Assembly (NCBI GenBank): GCA_951804985.1
Contig: OX638133.1
Coordinates: forward strand, 48,958,829-49,022,828
Direction: 5' to 3'
Source of the DNA: Dryomyza anilis
Lineage: Eukaryota; Arthropoda; Insecta; Diptera; Dryomyzidae
Length of the DNA stretch: 64,000 nucleotides
Shown: positions 56,587-64,000 of the stretch, in pieces
Layout of the letters: every line of letters starts with the position of its first letter
Numbering within the stretch: position 1 is the first letter of the stretch
Made by a program: the position numbers and the translations under genes
Notes under the pieces: model-generated
What the model was told of the DNA's origin: nothing
The model's database searches: none
What the model saw: the letters and a program-made list of their open reading frames with translations, nothing else

Positions 56587-59037
56587 GTTGGATTGAAAAA
56601 AAATGAAATTCAGCAGAAATAATCAACAGTAAATGTATAGATTTAATTTATTTATGTTGCTTTAAGGATGGAAGCGAACAGAAAAAAAAATCAAATATGT
56701 GTTTTCAAATATAAATTTGAATTCTTAAAACAATTTAAAATCAAAAAAAATGTGCTGAAAAAGAAATTAAATATGTCAAAGTAATTTAAAGATTTAATAT
56801 AATTATGATAATATACAATATAATTATAAGAAATAAGAATATTGTATAGGGCTTAACTTGGACTTAAATTGTAAAAAATAAAACAAAAAATGCACTGGTA
56901 AATTTATTTTTATTTTTATAGAAAATCACAAAAAGATAATCACATATGTTTATCACGATTATTTGTACTTGTTAAATTATTTAAAATAGTTTAAATAATT
57001 TATTTTCGCCACTACTGTGCATAAGCAATCAATATTTTAAATTTGAGTGAAAGCAGCAGAGTTCAATGTTGTTCACTTTGTCGTCACGAAAATATCGGAG
57101 CGAATCGCACTAAAATTGCGCGAAAGAGGTCCAGAGTCACAAATCCGATCGCATCCACTCACGTAAATGATATGTCCAACGATGCGATAATTTCCACTCA
57201 ATACCGGCTCTCCATCGATAAGCAATGGTTAAAGTTCAGACGACAATAGCTTCTAGCGAGAGAAAGCACTCGTGCCGATCACTCACGAATTGTGTGCAGT
57301 ATGACAATCACAATCAGAAAGCACTCATTCGTTAAAAATAAACTATGCTGCACTCTGGCAGAGTAGCAGCAGTTTATATTAAAATCACTCAAAAAGACTT
57401 AATGCACGAAAGCGATGCGAAATAAATGCAACTCTGCACGTGCTCTCTGGAAGAGAGGCAGTCGTCACTTTATTTAAATAAAACTCGGTTCTCACTATTC
57501 ACGAAAAGTGTGTGTATGTGACTAAAACAATAGCGAAAAACTAGAGTTGCCACGTTCCAAATTAAATTTTTAAAAATAATTATTCTTTTAAATTGTATTT
57601 TTAATGCGTCAAAATGGACTCGAAAATCGTTTAAAAAATTATTTGAACGAACAATCACTAAGGAATGTTTGGTTTATCGGCCTTCACACGATTTAATTTA
57701 TTAATTTTTAAAACACACATTTTTCGCGAATATGATGTTGGTAACCACGAAACACAAATGAAATTTACTCAATTCAACGACGTTTGAATTGTTTGGAACA
57801 CGGCACGAAGTCAGCATGGACTTATACGATTTAAATAATAAATCAGATTATAAATAAAATAAAATATAATATTAAAGATTTAAGTTTTAAAGACTTAAGT
57901 TTTTGCTCAAAATAATATTTAATATATTAAATATACCTTTCTGCTTAAGGAATTCGTGTTTCTGCGATATTTGTTGTACGTTGAAATATGCGTTGTAAAC
58001 GTTTCTCTTTTGTTTTATTTATTTGTCCGTCCGAAACTTCGCTTCGTTGATGCAGTCAGCTAGAGCGGCGCAATGCAAATTTTATTTTTCACTATATTCT
58101 AAAAGGAATAAATTCTTTCTAATTAATTTTGAATTATTGATTTTAATAATATTATACCTTTCAAATTTTGTTAGACAAAAATCTAACTGACACCAAAAAA
58201 TATGAAAAACAAAAATATGAAATAAAACGTATTTTTTTTAATATAAAACGTTTTTAAGGTGAATTTTCAGTATGATTTGAAATTATACGTGGGTCGGTAA
58301 ATAATATAATCTATTGGATCTTTAAAGTTCACATTAAAAACGTGTTATATTAAAAATACTTTTTATTTCATATTTTTTAAGATTATGGACGAGTCCGCTG
58401 CTAAACAGTTATAAATATAATTTTTTGACATTCATTCCACAGCCTTCTATATACCTGCTGCTCTACATACATATGATTTTTATAAAAGATATTGTGAATA
58501 CGTTTGAAATTTTCCTAGAACCGCACTGATTCATAGGACATTTTCTTGCAGAAATTTGTTTCTTTGAAAACCAAAACTGTACATTTTTTCGTCCAAGGTT
58601 CTGAGTAAGTCCCAAAGGATCTAATTAAAAAAAAAAATTTCGCAGATGAGACGCAGTAAAGCAAATCCCAAAAAACTTTACTGTATTGTCCAAAAACATG
58701 TCCTATGAGGCAGTTGTAATATGTACAACTCGTAAATGAACCAACTGGTCCAAACAAATGTTCAATGACACAGATGGATTCTGGGAAAAATGTCAATATG
58801 AAACAATTGTTCCAAAAAATAGTTAAATACATTTATTTTGATTTTACTCCATGGGAATCGGGTAGTTAACGTAACTGATAGTTAAAATTATAAAAAAATT
58901 GTATGCAACAGAAATTTTAGTTAAGCAATGAGTTAAGACTTTAACTCACAGTTAAAAGTTTTATGCAACCGGTCATTAAAAAAATAAGCAATATATATGG
59001 GTAACAATATATATTCAGGTAACAGAAAATACGTTGG
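56587..59037. other. Possible BEL leader/LTR zone and spacer, no gene seen
   Basis: Directly upstream (minus sense) of BEL Gag, so a leader and 5' LTR are expected in about 56587-57900, but I could not find a primer site or LTR ends. The small frame 57043-57249 has CCSLC but no family match and is probably chance. 58000-59037 is AT-rich without recognised features. Confidence 0.35.
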
Positions 59038-59434
59038 TCTATCGCTCATTTGTTGAGTCCCAGTATGCCATTCGTATCGATATCGTTACGAGATCATTGC
59101 GAGTAGATGGAGAAATCACACGATATCGGACCCGTTCTCGTAACGATATCGAGTGTCAAATTGGACCTAGATGGAAGGTAGATATCGGAACGTTCTGTCG
59201 GAGTTTTCTCGATACGCAAAAATGTTCGAGATCGGAACGATATCGAAGAATCTTATCTCGTAATCGTATCTTGTTAATGAATTTGAATGTACGAACATTT
59301 TTAAAAATTAGAATCGAGAAAGCAACGATATCGAACTTTTTTATCGAAGTTATTCGAGAAAGCTTCGAGGGATCGAGACATGGCAGACTGGGGTACGCTC
59401 ATCAGTTGAGTCCGCTCAACATTTGAGCGATAGA
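59038..59434. mobile_element. Candidate small TIR element rich in GATATC
   Basis: The left end tctatcgctcatttgttgag and the reversed right end tctatcgctcaaatgttgag match at 18 of 20 positions. Next inwards come cccagtatgcca and (reversed) ccccagtctgcca. The interior contains at least seven cgatatcg/gatatcg words. It is about 400 bp and has no transposase. The frame across it is likely chance. Confidence 0.6.
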
Positions 59435-59594
59435 TCATCGCTCAAGCTCATTTAAGCGTACTTTAGCGATAAGTAAAGCGATGAGTTGAGCGATGAGCTT
59501 GAACCTTGAATAATTGATTAGTCGTGATTACGATTAATTACATTTTTCCGGTCAAACGATTAATCGCACAGCCCTAGTAACAATATTAATATAG
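59435..59594. other. Short gagcgatgagc repeats and spacer
   Basis: 59445-59505 repeats tcatcgctcaa / gcgatgagttgagcgatgag words resembling the ends of the neighbouring TIR element. Confidence 0.4.
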
Positions 59595-59672
59595 TAGTTT
59601 TGCGCTGGTCCAACGCAGCAACGACTTTTTACTCGTAGTCCAACGTACTTACCAAAAGAGTCACCGACGCTG
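59595..59672 (-). mobile_element. SINE with body deleted
   Basis: Minus strand: agcgtcggtgactcttttgg, then acgttggactacgagtaaaa and gtcgttgctgcgttgga, then gcgcaaaact, i.e. the variant head joined directly to the tail. The whole SINE body is missing. Confidence 0.6.
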
Positions 59673-60289
59673 AACAATATTTTAATAAAAAAAAATATTC
59701 TAATAAATCAATGTTAAACTCAAATGCAAAAGAAATTCAAACTTCCAATATTATAAAAAATAGAAATTATCATTTAGCCTCAAAACGTTAACTTTTTGTC
59801 ATTGAAAAAGTTTGTGAGACAACTTTGTTCACAAAACTATTTTTTTTTGGCTCGAATTTGTTAAATGTAATTTCAGTTCAATATATAAGCTTAGGATGAG
59901 GGTAAGATCAGGAAGCATGATTAGGCAACATTATCAGGATAGCAACTTCGAATAGCGTCACGTTTTGAATCAGACGCTGATGTGAACCCCTGTGCCTTAT
60001 ATGAAATCAGGCAGCCTGATGAGACAATGAACCCAGCAGTGTTCTGCAACGATCGATAAATGTAAAGTTACAATTTTATTTGGTTAGTTTTACTATTTTA
60101 ATGGTAGAAAATAGTAACTTTAATTTAACTATTTTCATGGTTAAAAATTTCTTAATTTAATTTAACAATTTTTGTTGATTTGATTAACTACCTGAATTGT
60201 ACTTTTTGTTTGTGCATTCAATGCAAAATAGAAAAATGGTTTATTAACAACTGTTTTCGTTTAGATTAACCTCTCTTTTTTCTGTGTGT
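59673..60289. other. Spacer, no gene seen
   Basis: AT-rich; no motif. Confidence 0.4.
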
Positions 60290-60612
60290 ATTTTGTGGAA
60301 AAAGTGCACATGTTGAAGTGGGCACTGTCCAGGTGGGGATGAATTTGTAATAACCGAACCTAATACGTTGGCTAAGTAATTGATAAGACTTTCCAAAAAT
60401 ATATACCAAAAGTATGAATCGATCTTTCTAACATTTTTATTTTTTTTAATGGGTCATATTTGGTAGAAAAAGTGGTCATGATGAAGTGGTCACACTGTTC
60501 AGGTGGTGATGACTGTGTACTAACCGGACCTAATACGTTGGGTAGTTAATGGATAGGACTTTTCAAATATTTATACTAAAAGTTTGGATCGATTTTTTTT
60601 TTAACGAACGAA
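60290..60612. repeat. Direct duplication, about 170-bp period
   Basis: gaagtgg.cac.ctgt.caggtgg and cctaatacgttgg are repeated (the latter at about 60359 and 60529). Copies are diverged by roughly a fifth by eye. Confidence 0.75.
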
Positions 60613-60787
60613 TCCCACGCCCTCTTGCCCGCCCAACCGACCGAGACGCACATCCGCATATCGCGCGGATTAGTGACCGTTTCTTGAGCAGCCCGAGCTG
60701 GTCATATTCACGAGAATTCGCGAGTTAACTACAGATAAATATCATCAGTTAACTAAATAAAGTCTCATTAAAGTATACAAAGTCTAA

Positions 60788-62236
60788 TTAAGTATTTATG
60801 TGTTGAACGATATTATTTTTTACTACGTCAATCGAGTCAGAAAGATAGAAAAGAAAATATAATTCATTAAACTCATTGCATATCCGACGGAACGGATCAT
60901 TTAAAGAGTAGTTAGAGCTACATATGCCCAATTTTATCGGAATATATTTACTGGTTTGCCTTGTCGGACAATTTAGAGATATATTTTGAAGTAAATAACT
61001 TGATTCTATGCCTCCATTAATTAATTTAAATACAAATATGACTCCAAGCATTGTTCGTCTGCTTTTAAGAGTTGGAATATTTAGTAATTTTAATCGATTT
61101 TCATAAGGTGGTAGGTGTATATCAGGATTCCAATTGAGGTTTCGAAGTGAAAATAATAAAAATTGTTTTTGAACTGATTCAATAGTGTCATTATGTATAT
61201 TATAATGTGGGTTCCAAACAATGCATGCATATTCTAAAATGGGACGTACAAGTGAGGTATAAAGCAATTTCGTCGTATATGGATCGTCAAATTCTTTAAA
61301 CCAGCGTTTTATAAATCCTAAAACACCTTTAGCTTTATTTGTCATTTTATTAATATGTAGATGAAAACGAAGCTTGATACTCCTAATTCGTCAAAGGTTG
61401 AAACTGTATCTAAATTAATTCCAGATATGCTATAACTTATATAAATAGGGCATCTATGAGAGTAGGTCATTTGCTTACATTTCTTGAGATTAACGTTATG
61501 GTTATAAGTACACCAATCTTCTAACCTATTTAGATCTTCTTGAATGCAAGATTGCTGATTTGACATCATCTGCTTACATTAAAATTCTACAGTGTTTTAT
61601 AACTGACGGTAGGTCGTTTATAAATAAGAAAAATAATATTGGGCCAAGATGACTTCCTTGGGGAACACCTGACTAAACCGAAATATACCTTGATGTAGCT
61701 TTTTTAAATAACACTCTCTGTTTTCTGGATGTCAGATAAGATTTTATCCAGTTTAGGAGACATTTTGGAAATTCCAATAGATCTAGTTTTATTAAAAGTA
61801 ATTCGTGCTTAACACTATCGAAAGCTTTGCTAAAATCTGTGTATACTACATCTGTTTGTAATCCACATTTAAAGCTATTTATGACTGTAGTTGTGAACTC
61901 TGACAGATTGGTACTTGTGAAACAATTGATAGCAAACTATGAGTGAGCTGATCGGTTAGAATTTTTTCAAATAATTTAGGAATAGCACTTAGTTTTGAAA
62001 TACCTCTGTTATTTACAACGTTATATCTACTACCACTTTTAAACAGGGGAATAATAAATGATTCCTTCTATATATCCGGAAATATACCTGTCTTAACGGA
62101 CAAATTAAATAATGTGGTTAATGGTTTATGTAAAATATCCGCACACCGCATTAATACACAACTAGGTATGAAGTCAGGACCCGCCGAATATGATATTGAA
62201 ATTGTTTTGAGGTACCTTAAAACTGTATTGTATAAA
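60788..62236 (-). pseudogene. Jockey/CR1-like LINE reverse transcriptase, degenerate
   Basis: The minus strand reads RT fragments in order from 62236: GPDFIPSCVL, KLSAIPKLFEKIL, then GVPQGSHLGPILFFLFINDL near 61650, ADDVKSA near 61570 and the C-terminal region 61345-60788 (LGFIKRWFKEFDDPYTTKLL, LEYACIVWNPHY, LPPYENRLKLL) ending in TAA. In the YADD box the codon for the first residue is a TAA stop, and other stops and shifts occur between fragments. It is related to, but not the same family as, 14300-16631. The 5' half is missing. Confidence 0.8.
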
Positions 62237-62816
62237 ATAGTCGGCATTCTGTATTATTATAATTCTGTATTATTATAATTCTGTACACATATTTCAAATT
62301 TGAAATATTGTTCTGTACACAAAAGTCAATGCGATTTTTGTTTTTATTGAAATTTTCTGTATAATAACGTCAATCAATTTGTTATTGTTATTAAATTATT
62401 TTTTTTTGTTTCATGTCAGTTGATTGTATAGAATAATTTAAATTGTCTTCCAGATTAGTTAAATACAAAAGTGTAGTGTACAACGACTAGGTGTAGTCGA
62501 CAAAGGACACCATATAAACGCGTCAGTTCAATAGCTCATCAGCGCCCTTGCACTTTGTTCTCGGCCAAGTGTGTGAGGGTTCCACATTAGTAGAACTATG
62601 ACCAAAGTGCATTTTGGAGGTACAAAGCGCCTTTATCCCATCACGCCCGCATTTTACGTGACGATTAGTATGTTAAATATTACGCCCTTCTTTGATTTTT
62701 ATAACTACTACACTATGTCAATCATGCCCATATTGATATTTTGTTTCCATTTGTATAACTCTACTATTAAGATTCAGGTCAGCTGGTGCCTTTATGGCAT
62801 TATTCTTATATGTTGC
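62237..62816. other. Spacer with a possible promoter-like stretch, no gene recognised
   Basis: 62255-62285 duplicates attctgtattattataattc. The plus frame 62598-62840 (80 codons) is hydrophobic but has no family motif; its end lies in SINE sequence, so it is unlikely to be real. Confidence 0.35.
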
Positions 62817-62819
62817 CTA

Positions 62820-62880
62820 GCGGGTGGCTCGTTTGGTTAGCTCGGCAATCATTGGCAAACCTACGAGAGTAAACATTGCA
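62820..62880 (+). mobile_element. SINE fragment
   Basis: agcgggtggctcgtttggtt is a tRNA-head start, joined to attggcaaacctacgagagt and aaacattgc from the SINE body; the middle is missing. On the minus strand it supplies the last codons of the THAP-like frame. Confidence 0.6.
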
Positions 62881-63140
62881 TTGTAGTCACAATTCTTAAA
62901 ATGTTTTCCACAAATTAGCGAAGAATTTTTTAATAACATTTCACAAGGTTCGCTCCATAGCTTTCGCTTCTGGGGATCACTGCGAACGTGGAAAAATTTA
63001 TAATTTTCTTTTATCCACGATTGACGGCGGATAGAACCAGACGATTGCGGCATTATTTTTGCTGAATAGTCCGTTGCGAATTTACTTTTGACAATTTTAT
63101 TTTTTATTAAATATTTATTGACCTCAACGAGGAAATTCAA
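62880..63140 (-). CDS. THAP-like zinc-finger fragment
   Basis: A minus frame contains KENYKFFHVRSDPQKRKLW, then CEMLLKNSSLICGKHFKN. FHxxxxDPxxRxxW and the C-x2-H-F end (LICGKHF) fit the second half of a THAP DNA-binding domain. The first Cys pair of the C2CH finger is not visible upstream, so either an intron lies there or the fragment is decayed. Its 3' end runs into SINE sequence with a stop at about 62817. THAP domains occur in host regulators and in P-type transposases; the context does not decide between them. Confidence 0.45.
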
Positions 63141-64000
63141 AAAACGATTGAAAAAAAAAATAATTGTTTAATAATAACAAAAGAAAGAAGTTTTCATACT
63201 TTCCTCACCTTGTTAAATACACCTTGGACAACGCCTTTGCTGTCATTTTTGAAATACAATTATATATTTAAAAATATATTTTAAAAATTTAAATGCAAGC
63301 TAAAATAAAGAGAACAAAGTTTTAAGAAACAATTAGTTTCATTGAAAATTGCAAAGTGTTCTACAGTTTCTTCTACTGCGCGGTACACACCTCACTATTC
63401 CAAATTTATAATGGGCCATTTGAACTTGTTTCTCAACGGAAAATGGTATCTGTCTGGATAAACATTCGGCAGATGCTGCAATTTGCTTCATAATTCAGTA
63501 CATATATCACTAAACAACTCTTCATGTACATTTTATTGTTTCATCGCGAAAATACAGAGTTATTTTTACAATCTTTTATATTTAATATCGTTTTTATTGT
63601 ATTTTTTTCGTTTGAACTTGTAAAAATTGTGAAAATTATTTGACATTCATTTTATATTTATTTTATGACAAATAAAACTTAACGTGGGTTAGAAACATAG
63701 CGGCATAAACTGCTAAGACTAAAATTTTATGTTGGGTAGAGTTGTTCTCAGTTTAACCTGGACTAAACTCTTACGGCATAAACGAAGCCATTGACTTAAA
63801 ATTGTTCTCCTACAATTGCTGATGTCGCCTAATTAGAGGGAATAACATTTGTGAGTAATCGCACCAAACCTGAAACGACACACATTGGTATTTCACCATA
63901 CATTTCTTGTGAAAAATAAAATTAGCGGTCCTATGACAAAGAACGTTTCGTGATTACATACAACTCATCAAGAAAAATTTCAAAAATGGGCGTGATAAGT
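63141..64000. other. Spacer to window end, no gene seen
   Basis: AT-rich. The last bases caaaaatgggcgtgat resemble 38446-38463 of the diverged mini-me-like repeat, too short to call. Confidence 0.4.

Noticed and set aside
59034..59426. 130-codon arginine-rich frame
   Set aside because: It coincides with the palindrome-rich TIR element and reflects its base pattern.
63976..64000. Similarity of the last bases to the diverged mini-me-like repeat
   Set aside because: Only about 17 bases are available before the window ends.

Overview
This is repeat-dense, AT-rich eukaryotic DNA with no bacterial-style operons, CRISPR arrays or rRNA. The repeat content (RTE-like and Jockey/CR1-like LINEs, Ty3/Gypsy and BEL/Pao LTR elements, Tc1/mariner, hAT, a foldback element, tRNA-derived SINEs, and repeats with a (TA)n plus GTCY core like the dipteran 'mini-me' type) suggests an insect, most likely a cyclorrhaphan fly. 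The species cannot be named from the sequence. Over 60% of the window can be assigned to mobile elements or their duplications.

Only one host locus is convincing. Three spliced coding exons on the + strand (22384-22937, 22988-23135, 23193-23290) encode a charged coiled-coil protein. Just upstream are two tandem copies of a candidate terminal exon (21600-21702 and 21787-21889) that enter in the same codon phase. If they belong to that gene, they would give a short alternative C-terminus. A minus-strand THAP-like fragment (62880-63140) is a weaker candidate.

Layout. 1-1275: internally deleted RTE-like LINE (minus). 1826-3052: mini-me-like repeat split by a 540-bp TIR element with a 5-bp target duplication. 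5036-7000: SINE pieces and a minus-strand primer-binding site. 7147-9861: two tandem 1.2-1.4 kb units. 9861-13190: broken mariner, then a dispersed repeat split by a 2.07-kb TIR element that carries a 168-bp satellite. 14300-16631: Jockey/CR1-like LINE (minus), then a SINE. 17335-21475: candidate TIR repeat holding a nearly complete RTE-like LINE. 21600-23290: host exons. 23813-35260: a 5.2-kb segment present twice in tandem, each copy with a Gypsy element that keeps gag but has lost protease, RT and RNase H. 36208-40156: two SINEs and a hAT-like element nested in another mini-me-like repeat. 42152-49340: large foldback-like element whose arms are minisatellites studded with GGACATGTCC. 49690-50312: hairpin, minisatellite and (TA)n. 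50480-51489: mariner pseudogene. 52170-53320: CACTA-like TIR element. 54050-56586: dispersed repeat fused to a truncated BEL/Pao gag-protease region (minus). 59038-59434: small TIR element. 60788-62236: degenerate LINE (minus).

There is no gene cooperation to describe. What the window records well is the order of events. Several empty-site/filled-site pairs lie within it, and shared LTR differences show that the Gypsy insertion aged before the 5.2-kb segment duplicated. All calls come from reading motifs, reading frames and repeats by eye; no database search was run.
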